Notes under the pieces: model-generated
Databases searched by the model: none
Told to the model about the DNA's origin: nothing
Seen by the model: the letters and a program-made list of their open reading frames with translations, nothing else
Part shown: in pieces, positions 21,157-29,670 of the stretch
Position numbering within the stretch: the stretch's first letter is position 1
Layout: each line of letters starts with the position of its first letter
DNA from: Psychromonas sp. psych-6C06
Lineage (GTDB): Bacteria > Pseudomonadota > Gammaproteobacteria > Enterobacterales > Psychromonadaceae
NCBI RefSeq assembly: GCF_002835465.1
Contig: NZ_PIZM01000002.1
Coordinates: forward strand, 298,344-362,343
DNA length: 64,000 bases
Direction of reading: 5' to 3'
Position numbers and translations under genes: made by a program

Positions 21157-21694
21157 TTACCACTAAAGTTACTCCGCCGAGGCTTAAGTAAGCTCAATGC
21201 TGATTAATTAAATCGTCATGATCAGTTTAAATATAATAAATACAAATTTTATAGCGTGTCGTTAGCTCAGCTAAATTGAAGGCCAATTATCGTAGCAATG
21301 GCGCGTTATTGCTACGATAATTCAATCTAGAAATTACAGTTTTGTATCGCTTTTCTTATCCAGAACAATGGTTAACGATCAGCGATACTATTTTTCATAG
21401 TAAACGCCATAATTACCACCACCTAACATACTCATCAGATTATAAACAGCCCATAAAAATCCTTAAAATTGACCTAAAACAACCAAACAAAGGATATATT
21501 GCTGATATTTGCGACCAAAAAAAACTATTTAAAACAGGAGCTAAACATCATTGATGTATTATTCACTGGTTTCGAGGTCAATTTTTCGCTAGTATCGCTG
21601 CTCTTAAAATAACTGAATGAAGCTTATAAGTTGCTGTAGGAATATAAACCTAACTCGCTTACTAAGTTGTCTATCTTTGTAAAGGGAAGTTGTA
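21157..21694. other. Non-coding gap between tdk and mqo
   Basis: No convincing gene is seen in these 538 nt. A 70-codon plus-strand frame at 21342-21554 lacks a ribosome-binding site and any recognisable motif. The one clear feature is the 15-bp perfect hairpin at 21285-21322. Confidence 0.6.
21285..21322. other. Perfect 15-bp hairpin
   Basis: AATTATCGTAGCAAT (21285-21299) is exactly inverted at 21308-21322 with an 8-nt loop. An outer ATTG...CAAT pair lies just outside. Neither side has a T run, so it is not an ordinary terminator. Confidence 0.6.
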
Positions 21695-23176
21695 ATGGAC
21701 GTAAAAACGGCAGATGTACTGCTCGTCGGTGGTGGCGTAATGAGCGCGACACTTGGCATGATGTTGACTGAACTTGATCCATCATTAAAAGTAGTCATGG
21801 TAGAGCGTTTAGATCATGTTGCACATGAAAGTACACATGGTTGGAATAATGCAGGAACCGGACACGCTGGTTATTGTGAATTAAATTACACCCCGGAAGC
21901 GGCTGACGGAAGTGTTGCTATCGAGCGAGCACAAGCGATCAATGCTTCATTTGAAGTTACCTTACAATTTTGGTCTTATTTGGTAAAAAATAATATTTTA
22001 CCAGATCCGGATAAATTCATTAACTCTATCCCGCATCAAAGCTTAGTGTGGGGGGAAAAAGATGTGAAGTTCTTACGTGAGCGTTATAAATTACTCAGTG
22101 CACACCATCTTTTTAAAGATATGCAATACAGTGAAGATCCGAAAGTGATAAGTGAGTGGATGCCACTGGCAATGCAAAACCGCGATCCTAATGAGCCTGT
22201 AGCAGCAACTCGTGTTAATTATGGATCTGATGTAGATTTCGGTTCACTTACACGCAATATGATCCAAAGCATGCAAGCATCTCCTAACTTTGAACTGGTA
22301 TTAAATTATAACGTTCACCGTATTCGTCAACAAAAAGATAATCGTTGGTCGGTACGAATCAAAGAACGAACAGGCAAACATTCAGCCGTTATTGATGCAA
22401 AATTTGTTTTTCTTGGTGCTGGTGGTGGCGCATTACCTTTATTGCAAAAATCAAAAATTCCAGAGCGTAAAGGTTACGGAGGCTTCCCTGTTAGCGGACA
22501 ATGGTTAGTATGCACTAAGCCAGAAATAGTTAAACAGCATTACTCAAAAACCTACGGAAAAGCGCCAATTGGTGCCCCACCAATGTCGGTTCCTCACCTT
22601 GATACACGTATCATTGATGGTAAGCCCGCACTTCTATTTGGTCCATTTGCAGGTTTTACTACGAAGTTTTTGAAAAAAGGGTCTAAATTAGATCTTTTCG
22701 GCTCAGTCGGAAAATCTAACCTCAAGCCAATGCTTTCTGTTGGCTCAAAAAACATCGATTTAACACATTATCTAATCAAAGAGTCACTTCAGTCTCACAA
22801 AGAGCGTGTTAATGCATTACGTAACTTTTACCCAGAAGCAAAAGAGGAAGATTGGAGCTTAGCTAAAGCTGGACAACGTGTCATGATCATCAAGAAGGAT
22901 GAGAATGGTAAAGGCAAGCTCGAGTTTGGTACGGAAATGGTTGCAGCAAAAGACGGTTCTTTAGCAGTGCTACTAGGCGCGTCACCAGGAGCGTCTACAT
23001 CGGTACAAGCAATGGTTGATGTTATTGAGCGTTGCTTCGAAGAACAGCTTAAAGACGCTAGCTGGCAGGAGAAGATGAAAGAGATGATCCCTTCTTACGG
23101 AAAGTCTTTGATCAAAGATGAAGCAACACTCTCTACTGTTAAAGGTGAGAACCTAACAACATTAAAACTTTCCTAA
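21695..23176 (+). CDS. mqo: Malate:quinone oxidoreductase
   Basis: Mqo oxidises malate to oxaloacetate and passes electrons to the quinone pool at the inner face of the cytoplasmic membrane, bypassing NAD-dependent malate dehydrogenase. The 493-aa product has the FAD-binding loop GGGVMSAT near residues 12-19 and the family segments HGWNNAGTGHAGYCELNYTP and LGASPGAST. Length is typical. GGGAAG provides a ribosome-binding site. It is monocistronic with a strong terminator at 23189-23225. Confidence 0.95.
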   Translation: MDVKTADVLLVGGGVMSATLGMMLTELDPSLKVVMVERLDHVAHESTHGWNNAGTGHAGYCELNYTPEAADGSVAIERAQAINASFEVTLQFWSYLVKNNILPDPDKFINSIPHQSLVWGEKDVKFLRERYKLLSAHHLFKDMQYSEDPKVISEWMPLAMQNRDPNEPVAATRVNYGSDVDFGSLTRNMIQSMQASPNFELVLNYNVHRIRQQKDNRWSVRIKERTGKHSAVIDAKFVFLGAGGGALPLLQKSKIPERKGYGGFPVSGQWLVCTKPEIVKQHYSKTYGKAPIGAPPMSVPHLDTRIIDGKPALLFGPFAGFTTKFLKKGSKLDLFGSVGKSNLKPMLSVGSKNIDLTHYLIKESLQSHKERVNALRNFYPEAKEEDWSLAKAGQRVMIIKKDENGKGKLEFGTEMVAAKDGSLAVLLGASPGASTSVQAMVDVIERCFEEQLKDASWQEKMKEMIPSYGKSLIKDEATLSTVKGENLTTLKLS

Positions 23177-23188
23177 CACCTACAAGTA

Positions 23189-23225
23189 TTGAAGAGTACA
23201 GCACAACTTGTACTCTTCAATTTTT
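23189..23225 (+). terminator. Rho-independent terminator of mqo
   Basis: TTGAAGAGTACA pairs with TGTACTCTTCAA (23189-23200 with 23209-23220), followed by TTTTT. Confidence 0.9.
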
Positions 23226-23239
23226 ACTTAATTAACTAC

Positions 23240-23470
23240 TTAGTAACTATAGAAATATGACTGCCCGTTACTACTTTGCATCGCCACCACCTCTACTTCA
23301 ATCGTATCTCCAGCTTGATAATCTTTTAGATCTTTAAAACACTCTATTTTTACTTCTGGATACAAGTCACTATCACAAGGGCGTAACATCACTTTACGTT
23401 TATCTAACTCAAAAAAGATCTGTGCTTCTAATCGCATCGCTTGTAATGCAATAATATTTTCAGTCATCAT
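23240..23470 (-). CDS. Small hypothetical protein (76 aa)
   Basis: I do not recognise the family. The frame gives 76 aa with a mixed alpha then beta pattern. The N-terminal helix has an alternating hydrophobic face, and residues 40-76 look like three strands (EVKIECF, TIEVEVVAM, SYFYSY), suggesting a small beta-barrel or OB-like fold. GGAG lies about 11 nt before the double ATG, so a start at either Met is possible. It converges with mqo across the terminator at 23189-23225. Protein-like composition and a plausible start support it as a real gene. Confidence 0.55.
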   Translation of the reverse strand: MMTENIIALQAMRLEAQIFFELDKRKVMLRPCDSDLYPEVKIECFKDLKDYQAGDTIEVEVVAMQSSNGQSYFYSY

Positions 23471-23834
23471 ACGTGGTTACTCCATAAAAAAGGAGTGATT
23501 GAAGCATTAAGGATAGCGTTGTTCGATAGGGAGGTTTCAAGGTATTGCATTTTAATGGCCTTATATAGAGTTGATAATAAGTCCATTTATTAGTCATAGT
23601 TATTTAATGTGATCATTGTAACAAAAATAATGATATATTGAATAAGAAACAACCTTTTTTTTCATGTTAATTAATCTAGCTTGTGTTGATAGAAATACTT
23701 TTACACTGAAAAACACACTCAATTTTGTGTTATTCAAAAAAGCTCCTCCTAATATATTGGTAAGTGATTTAACGAAGACTCTGCTGAAACAGTGTTGCTG
23801 TTCAATATTGCTTTCAGGAGTTGAGGTTAGCAAT
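23471..23834. other. Non-coding gap upstream of the 76-aa gene
   Basis: AT-rich sequence of about 360 nt. Overlapping short frames on both strands (23600-23909) have no ribosome-binding site or recognisable motif. I see no RNA gene or repeat. Confidence 0.5.
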
Positions 23835-23862
23835 ATAAAAAAACAGGGCAAGCCCTGTTTTA
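23835..23862 (-). terminator. Rho-independent terminator of the amino-acid ABC operon
   Basis: AAACAGGG pairs with CCCTGTTT around a CAAG loop (23841-23860), with a T run following on the minus strand, 10 nt past the last permease stop. Confidence 0.85.
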
Positions 23863-23871
23863 TCGTAGTAA

Positions 23872-24549
23872 TTATTGTTCGATATGATATCTCTTTTCCC
23901 AGAGTTTAAAGAGGTAGATAACACTAAAGGTGAGAGACATATATAAAATAGCTGCCGCTAAGTAAGCTTCAAAAGGCGCATAATAACGAGCATTAACAAC
24001 CCTTGCAGCTCCCGTAATATCAACAATAGTCACAATCCCTGCAATCGCACTACCATGGATCATAAAAATAATTTCATTGCTATAAGCCGGTAATGCACGG
24101 CGTAGCGAATTGGGTAATGTAATCCGGCGTAATGTTTGCCACTTATTCATTCCATAAGCTTTAGCTGCTTCTAGTTCCCCTTTAGGCATAGTAGAAATGA
24201 CACCTCGAACAATTTCTGCAGTATAAGCACCGGTGTTCAGTGTAAATGCGAGCAGTGCACAAAACCATGCTTCCTGAAAATAATCCCACATCCAACTTTC
24301 ACGCAACCAATCAAACTGGGCGGCACCATAATAGATAATAAACAGTTGTACTAGCAGTGGAGAGCCTCGAAAGAAATACATAAATGCCCAAACCGGAAAG
24401 CGCACGACTTTATGCTTACTGCCTCGCATGATTCCAGCAGGAATGGCGATACATAAGCCAAGTAACAGTGATAACGCGACTAACCAAGTTGTTGTCCATA
24501 GCCCTTCGAGGTAAAACTGATATTCATTAATGATGATTGAAAAATCCAT
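23872..24549 (-). CDS. Polar amino-acid ABC transporter permease (HisM/ArtM type)
   Basis: One of two inner-membrane permeases of an amino-acid importer. The 225-aa product has about five transmembrane helices and the EAA loop ELEAAKAYGMNKWQTLRRITLP (near residues 126-147) that docks on the ATPase. It is the last gene of the operon, 3 nt after its partner permease at 24553. Sequence and order resemble histidine, arginine or ornithine systems, but the substrate cannot be fixed from sequence alone. Confidence 0.88.
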   Translation of the reverse strand: MDFSIIINEYQFYLEGLWTTTWLVALSLLLGLCIAIPAGIMRGSKHKVVRFPVWAFMYFFRGSPLLVQLFIIYYGAAQFDWLRESWMWDYFQEAWFCALLAFTLNTGAYTAEIVRGVISTMPKGELEAAKAYGMNKWQTLRRITLPNSLRRALPAYSNEIIFMIHGSAIAGIVTIVDITGAARVVNARYYAPFEAYLAAAILYMSLTFSVIYLFKLWEKRYHIEQ

Positions 24550-24552
24550 CTT

Positions 24553-25293
24553 TTACCTCGTTTGTATAGAGTATTTATCTTCAAGGCGTTGCAAAATTGC
24601 ACTTGAAACCGCCGTAAAGAAAAGAAAAATAAACGCTACAGCAAGATAAAATGTAAAAGGTTGTTGCGTCGATCCTGATGCATCTCCTGCTATTTTCACC
24701 ATATCCTGTAAGCCTATAATTGATACCAACGCGGTAGTTTTAAGCAGTACTAGCCAGTTATTGCCAATACCAGGTAATGCATGTCGCATCATTTGTGGGA
24801 AAGTAACACGAAAAAATATTTTAGATTTGCTCATCCCATAGGCTGTTGCAGCTTCTATCTGCCCTTTATCAACCGATAAAATAGCACCACGAAATGTTTC
24901 CGCCATATAAGCACCAAAAATAAAACCTATCGTGATGATACCTGCAAAATAGGGACTAATATCAATATAATCAGGTAGATAAGAATACCACTCATGGCTT
25001 GCATCAAGGTTAGTAAAATAGTTGTTCAGACTTTCATTAATACTGTAACTAAGGTTATTAATGAGCATCTGCCCACCAAAGAAAATGAGCAACATAAGAA
25101 TAAGGTCAGGGATACCACGAATAATGGTCGTATACAGTGTCGCCATCAATCGCAAAATACGTGAATGGGATATTTTGGCCAGTGCACCTAATAACCCTAG
25201 GGTCACTGCAAGCAACAAAGAAAGAAGTGCAACTTGTAATGTTAGCCAAGCGCCCTGCAATAATAGGGATTGATAATTTAACAGTTCTTGCAT
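24553..25293 (-). CDS. Polar amino-acid ABC transporter permease (HisQ/ArtQ type)
   Basis: The second permease, 246 aa, has hydrophobic helices and the EAA loop QIEAATAYGMSKSKIFFRVTFP near residues 144-165. About 30 residues (near 88-118) form a polar periplasmic loop between helices, which makes it slightly longer than typical HisQ (about 228 aa). It lies between the binding-protein gene and the other permease. A terminator hairpin just upstream (25339-25366) should lower its expression relative to the binding protein. Confidence 0.88.
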   Translation of the reverse strand: MQELLNYQSLLLQGAWLTLQVALLSLLLAVTLGLLGALAKISHSRILRLMATLYTTIIRGIPDLILMLLIFFGGQMLINNLSYSINESLNNYFTNLDASHEWYSYLPDYIDISPYFAGIITIGFIFGAYMAETFRGAILSVDKGQIEAATAYGMSKSKIFFRVTFPQMMRHALPGIGNNWLVLLKTTALVSIIGLQDMVKIAGDASGSTQQPFTFYLAVAFIFLFFTAVSSAILQRLEDKYSIQTR

Positions 25294-25338
25294 AATGATT
25301 CTTTAATTAAAGGCCACTATTCAAATAAGGAAAGTGAC

Positions 25339-25366
25339 AAAAAAAGGGATGGCAAGCCATCCCTTT
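25339..25366 (-). terminator. Intra-operon terminator after the substrate-binding protein gene
   Basis: AAAGGGATGGC pairs with GCCATCCCTTT (25343-25353 with 25356-25366), with T residues following on the minus strand. It lies 12 nt after the binding-protein stop and before the permease genes, so it is probably a partial terminator or mRNA-stabilising hairpin. Confidence 0.8.
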
Positions 25367-25377
25367 CAACGTGGTGA

Positions 25378-26145
25378 TTAACTACCGTAAACATCAAACG
25401 TAAAGTATTTGTCTTGAATTTTTTTGTAAACGCCGTTTGCGCGAATTTCTTTTAACGCAGCATTAAACTGTGCAGCTAGATCTTTATCCTGCTTACGAAT
25501 CGCGATACCAGCACCTTCACCAAACCATTTCGGATCGTTTAACTTAGGTCCAACAAATTCAAATTTATCGCCACCATCTTTTTCAAGTAGACCGCCAGTA
25601 ATAGCAGCAGAGTCAGCCATTACATAGTCTAAACGAGATGCTTTAAGGTCAAGGTAAGCTTCGTCAGCTGAACCGTAACGTTTAATTTTTGCCGATGGGA
25701 AGTTATCAGAAATGTAAAGATCCATTGATGTTGCACGTTGCACACCAATGTTTTTACCTTTCATAAACTCATCCGTTGGCGTGTACTCTGTTCCTTTTAA
25801 AGCAACAAAGCGCGCTGGAATATGTTGATATTTATCAGTGAATGCAATTTTCTTTTTACGCTCTTCAGTGATATCCATCGTAGCAATAATGGCATCAAAC
25901 TTACGTGCCATTAAAGCAGGAATAATACCATCCCAATCTTGCTTAACCAGTGTACATTTTGCTTTCATTTGCTCACAAAGTGCATTAGCAATATCAATAT
26001 CAAATCCTGTAACGGTTCCATCAGCTTCGGTTTGGCTAAATGGAGGGTAAGCCCCTTCAACACCGATACGAATATTTTTCCACTCTTTTGCCGTAACGTT
26101 AAATGATAAAACTAACACGGCCATGAATAGACTTAACTTTTTCAT
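25378..26145 (-). CDS. Periplasmic amino-acid-binding protein of the ABC importer (HisJ/ArgT type)
   Basis: A 255-aa type II solute-binding protein. A signal peptide (about 1-19, ending VTA) leads to the family start IRIGVEGAYPPFSQ, and GFDIDIANALC follows. The two-lobed fold binds a polar or basic amino acid in the periplasm and delivers it to the permeases encoded downstream. Two Cys residues (CEQMKAKC) sit where HisJ/ArgT have their disulfide, favouring a basic amino acid or histidine ligand. It follows the ATPase gene by 31 nt, giving the order ATPase, binding protein, permease, permease, as in the art operon. Confidence 0.9.
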   Translation of the reverse strand: MKKLSLFMAVLVLSFNVTAKEWKNIRIGVEGAYPPFSQTEADGTVTGFDIDIANALCEQMKAKCTLVKQDWDGIIPALMARKFDAIIATMDITEERKKKIAFTDKYQHIPARFVALKGTEYTPTDEFMKGKNIGVQRATSMDLYISDNFPSAKIKRYGSADEAYLDLKASRLDYVMADSAAITGGLLEKDGGDKFEFVGPKLNDPKWFGEGAGIAIRKQDKDLAAQFNAALKEIRANGVYKKIQDKYFTFDVYGS

Positions 26146-26176
26146 TGTACTTCCTTTTTTTAGTTAAAAATGACGG

Positions 26177-26944
26177 TTAATAAACCGAAGAGATAAATTG
26201 TTTAAAGCGTTCAGAAGATGGATTTTCAAAAATAATGTCTGGTTTCCCCTCTTCTTCGACTAAACCTTGGTGTAAAAATAGTACTTTATTAGAAACATCG
26301 CGAGCAAAAGCCATTTCATGGGTCACAACTAACATAGTTCTCCCCTCTTCTGCTAATCCACGCATTACGCCAAGCACTTCCCCTACTAATTCAGGGTCAA
26401 GCGCAGAAGTGGGTTCATCAAACAACATTACCTCTGGCTCCACCGCTAATGCACGTGCGATCGCAACACGTTGCTGTTGACCGCCAGAAAGTTGTCCAGG
26501 AAAATAATTTTTACGTTCATATAAACCGACACGTTGTAAAATAGCTTCCGCTTTTACAATCGCTTCTTTTTTAGGGACACCTAATACATGTACAGGCGCT
26601 TCAATAACATTTTCTAATACCGTCATATGCGACCAAAGGTTAAAACTTTGAAACACCATTGCTAAACGACTACGAATACGCTCAACTTGCTTGATTGAAG
26701 CAGGTATTGCTCCGCGCTTAGGGTCTTGCTTCATCTCAATTAATTCACCATTGACACGGATATCGCCAGATGTCGGGGTTTCGAGTAAATTTACACAACG
26801 TAGTAGCGTACTTTTACCCGATCCTGATGACCCTAAGATTGAGATAACATCACCTTTACGGGCTTCTAAATCAATCCCCTTCAATACTTCATTATCAGCA
26901 AAGGATTTGTGCAAATTTTTAATAGATAAAGTAGCTTGGTTCAT
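26177..26944 (-). CDS. Amino-acid ABC transporter ATP-binding protein (HisP type)
   Basis: The 255-aa ATPase powers the importer encoded downstream. Walker A GSSGSGKST is at residues 38-46, the signature LSGGQQQRVAIARA near 157-170, and Walker B VMLFDEPTSALD near 177-188, with the switch histidine in VTHEM. FNLWSHMTVLENV is typical of HisP. It is the first gene of a four-gene leftward operon ending at the terminator at 23835-23862. Confidence 0.92.
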   Translation of the reverse strand: MNQATLSIKNLHKSFADNEVLKGIDLEARKGDVISILGSSGSGKSTLLRCVNLLETPTSGDIRVNGELIEMKQDPKRGAIPASIKQVERIRSRLAMVFQSFNLWSHMTVLENVIEAPVHVLGVPKKEAIVKAEAILQRVGLYERKNYFPGQLSGGQQQRVAIARALAVEPEVMLFDEPTSALDPELVGEVLGVMRGLAEEGRTMLVVTHEMAFARDVSNKVLFLHQGLVEEEGKPDIIFENPSSERFKQFISSVY

Positions 26945-27218
26945 CAGTTGACTTCATTTTTTAAATAGAATATTGCTTACATTGTACCTAACTTTTTATG
27001 GCTAAATACTAAAATTATTACAAAGCTTTGCTCAGTCTCAGATTTATATCAAACACTAAACAACATAAATTTATTGCAACTTTCTAACGCTCACTTTTAA
27101 TAAAAAACACACTTAAAAATAAGACCTAGCGCAAGAAATGTAAAAATACTTTACAAAGCCATTGTTCATGTTATTGTGCGCGAAATTTATTTATCCATTT
27201 ATTAATAAGGTAGCCAAC

Positions 27219-27779
27219 GTGTCACAAACTCTTAATTTAGCAAATCCAGCTCCCCTTGGCCTAATGGGCTTTGGTATGACCACTGTTTTACTTAATATTC
27301 ATAATGCAGGTTTTTTTCCACTGGACTCAATGATTCTTGCTATGGGGCTTTTTGTAGGCGGAATGGGACAGGTGGTTGCGGGAGTTTTAGAATTTAAAAA
27401 GGGTAATACTTTTGGTTTAACGGCATTCACTTCTTACGGTTTTTTCTGGATAAGCCTTGTTGCTTTGCTCTTTTTTCCAAAGTTAGGTCTGTCTGAACCA
27501 ACATCACCAATGTTTATGGCATGGTATTTTGTAATGTATGGTATTTTTACTGGCTTCATGTTCATAGCAACATTACGTGGTAATCGTGTATCGCAATTTA
27601 TCTTTGCAAGTTTAACTGTTTTATTTTTTCTGCTTGCAGCGAGAGATTTCAGTGGCTCAGAATTGATTGGCACAATTGCTGGTTATGTCGGTATTTGTTG
27701 TGGTTTAGTTGCTATATACGATGCAATGGCACAAGTAATCAATGAACAATATGGTGAAGAATTTTTACCACTTGGCTAA
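27219..27779 (+). CDS. satP: Acetate/succinate transporter of the GPR1/FUN34/YaaH family
   Basis: SatP-type channels carry acetate and succinate across the inner membrane. The 186-aa product has the family signature NPAPLGLMGFGMTT near the N-terminus and six hydrophobic helices, of the usual length. I start at the GTG at 27219, which has TAAGG upstream. The longer frame from 27162 would put the signature about 30 residues in. It stands alone, convergent with the DUF3360-type gene. Confidence 0.9.
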   Translation: MSQTLNLANPAPLGLMGFGMTTVLLNIHNAGFFPLDSMILAMGLFVGGMGQVVAGVLEFKKGNTFGLTAFTSYGFFWISLVALLFFPKLGLSEPTSPMFMAWYFVMYGIFTGFMFIATLRGNRVSQFIFASLTVLFFLLAARDFSGSELIGTIAGYVGICCGLVAIYDAMAQVINEQYGEEFLPLG

Positions 27780-27798
27780 GTTGAAAAGTGAATAAGTC

Positions 27799-27842
27799 AT
27801 CTCACTCTGTTAACAACGATACGGTAGTTAGCAGAGTGAGAT
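27799..27842. other. Long hairpin between convergent satP and DUF3360-type gene
   Basis: CTCACTCTG with adjoining bases pairs with CAGAGTGAG and its neighbours over about 14-16 pairs around a ~12-nt loop. There is no T run on either strand, so it is at best a factor-assisted or decay-protecting structure. Confidence 0.5.
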
Positions 27843-27871
27843 AAAGTTAGTAACTCAATATTGGCACCACA

Positions 27872-29326
27872 TTAAAGTAATGCAGGAATACCTGGAAGTT
27901 GCCCTACCAATGCAAGCGATCCAACACAGATAATAAAAGTAATCAGTGGAATCACTAAGCGGTCCATAAATGATAACGCATCAGAACGCTCTTTATCACC
28001 AATGAAACCTAAGTTATCTAATAACATCGTTGTAGCCCAACCAAATACCGGGTTTACTAAAGCACTTGAGAAGATACAGATACCTGCACTTTGAGAACTT
28101 TTCTCGTCATTAACCATCTGCATACCCGCTTCAAGTAGCGGTAAGAAAACCCCCACTAACAGTGCCACACGTAAAACCGGTTCCCACATTGCTAAATCCA
28201 TTGGGAAACCAAGGATTGCGCAAACAACACATAATAAACCGGTTAGAATAGCACCACCTGGTACTGGACGTTTAGCAATAGCAGCAGGGATCATGTAGGT
28301 ACCCCATGATGAAGCAACGTTTGAGCCACCTAAGATTGAGCCAACCATTTGGCGGATAGATACAACGGTCATCGTATCATCAACATCCATCAATACTTTT
28401 TTTGCTGTTTTAGGGTAGTTAAGCTCTTGGAATACACGATGACCTAAGAAATCAGGCGACCACATTGCAACGGCTAAAATAGCAAATGGAACAACGGCAA
28501 TGTATTCATTTAAACCAGGCCAACCTAGTTTCCATCCTGTTGTTTCACCCCACCAATAGAGTGGGCTCATGTTTGGTAAACCGGGCTCTGTTACAAACTC
28601 AAACGGTGCGCCCATTACAAAAGCTACAACACCAGCAATTAATGAACACAATGGAATAGCAACCCAGCGCATTTTAATACGTGCAAGATAAGCATAAATA
28701 CCGATAGTAATTAAGATAACCGTAAATGGAATAGCCGCCATTTCGATACTATCCCCCCAATTTCCAAAGTTTCTAATTTGGCCAACAGTTCCCATCGCTC
28801 CGAGAAAGATAAGTAATCCTCCCCTTACCCCTTCACCCGTCAAGGTAACAAGTTTAGAACCACCTTTTGAGATACTAAGCAATAAACCAAATGCCCCGAT
28901 TAAAATCCCGAGCGCAAGTGGATGCCCACCAGCGGTAGCAATTAATGGAATAAGCGGAATCATCGGCCCATGCGTACCAGCAAGGTTGGTACGTGGGTTT
29001 AAAACAGCAGAAAAAATAACCGCAAATAAGACGCCAGCAATCAACATCTCAAAACGCACGTTTTCAGCAATAAAGGCGGCATCTAAACCAAACTGAACAG
29101 CAAAAGCGCCCGCCATTGCCGCTACCATTACAATTTTACCAATGGTTGCAGCCAGTGCAGGTACCCAATCCTCTATTTCAATTCGGTAATCACGATAAGG
29201 AAGATTAATACCCCAGCGCTTAAACTCCATAATATTTAATTCATGATTTAAATATTCTTCACGTGAGTCAAAGTCACTTGCGGGTTTGTGCCTCTCTCGA
29301 TAAGCGTTTTTTTCAGCATCCTGCAT
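27872..29326 (-). CDS. Putative membrane transporter (DUF3360-like)
   Basis: The 484-aa protein has a polar N-terminus (about 1-50) and then about 12 hydrophobic helices. Segments such as GTHGPMIPLIPLIATAGGHPLA and GGSNVASSWGTYMIPAA are what the UraA/SulP-like fold uses for substrate binding. I recall it as DUF3360, a family seen in Vibrio and relatives, with no established substrate. AAGGA precedes the ATG. It is convergent with satP. An anion or nucleobase substrate would be a guess. Confidence 0.7.
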   Translation of the reverse strand: MQDAEKNAYRERHKPASDFDSREEYLNHELNIMEFKRWGINLPYRDYRIEIEDWVPALAATIGKIVMVAAMAGAFAVQFGLDAAFIAENVRFEMLIAGVLFAVIFSAVLNPRTNLAGTHGPMIPLIPLIATAGGHPLALGILIGAFGLLLSISKGGSKLVTLTGEGVRGGLLIFLGAMGTVGQIRNFGNWGDSIEMAAIPFTVILITIGIYAYLARIKMRWVAIPLCSLIAGVVAFVMGAPFEFVTEPGLPNMSPLYWWGETTGWKLGWPGLNEYIAVVPFAILAVAMWSPDFLGHRVFQELNYPKTAKKVLMDVDDTMTVVSIRQMVGSILGGSNVASSWGTYMIPAAIAKRPVPGGAILTGLLCVVCAILGFPMDLAMWEPVLRVALLVGVFLPLLEAGMQMVNDEKSSQSAGICIFSSALVNPVFGWATTMLLDNLGFIGDKERSDALSFMDRLVIPLITFIICVGSLALVGQLPGIPALL

Positions 29327-29624
29327 ATTTTTTATCCTTGTAATAAATTTATTAGTGATGGCGCTAAATTAACAGTCTGAAGTCATAATTATTTGCTCTA
29401 AAACAACTTCTAATGCAATGATTGCTACTGTTAAAGCATAAATATCAATAGTGATCACATGCTCACAATTCGAGTCTAATTCGTGGATTTTTTATATTTA
29501 GCTATTGCTATATATTAAAAATAAATAAACAACACTTTATAGGTATGTCTATAACAAACACATTTTTAGACATATCACGTCAGTTTCATGATTCATGATT
29601 TAACGGAAACGTTTCTACATGCAT
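29327..29624. other. Non-coding leader region upstream of the DUF3360-type gene
   Basis: AT-rich spacer of about 300 nt holding the promoter side of the permease gene. GTGATCACATGCTCACA near 29453-29469 faintly resembles a CRP site but has the wrong spacing. Nothing else is recognised. Confidence 0.4.
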
Positions 29625-29653
29625 AAAAAAAGGAAGCCGAAGCTTCCTTTTTA
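29625..29653 (-). terminator. Rho-independent terminator of pnp
   Basis: AGGAAGC pairs with GCTTCCT (29631-29637 with 29642-29648), extended by flanking A/T runs. On the minus strand the T run follows the stem, 18 nt past the pnp stop. Confidence 0.85.
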
Positions 29654-29670
29654 TCTAATCAATTAAATGA

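Noticed and set aside
21342..21554. 70-codon plus-strand frame between tdk and mqo
   Set aside because: No ribosome-binding site, no known motif and AT-driven composition.
23600..23909. Overlapping 80-codon frames on both strands
   Set aside because: Overlapping frames in AT-rich gap, one running through a terminator hairpin; no ribosome-binding site.
29453..29469. CRP-like site GTGATCACATGCTCACA upstream of the DUF3360-type gene
   Set aside because: The half-sites are 8 nt apart, against 6 in the consensus, so I do not call it.
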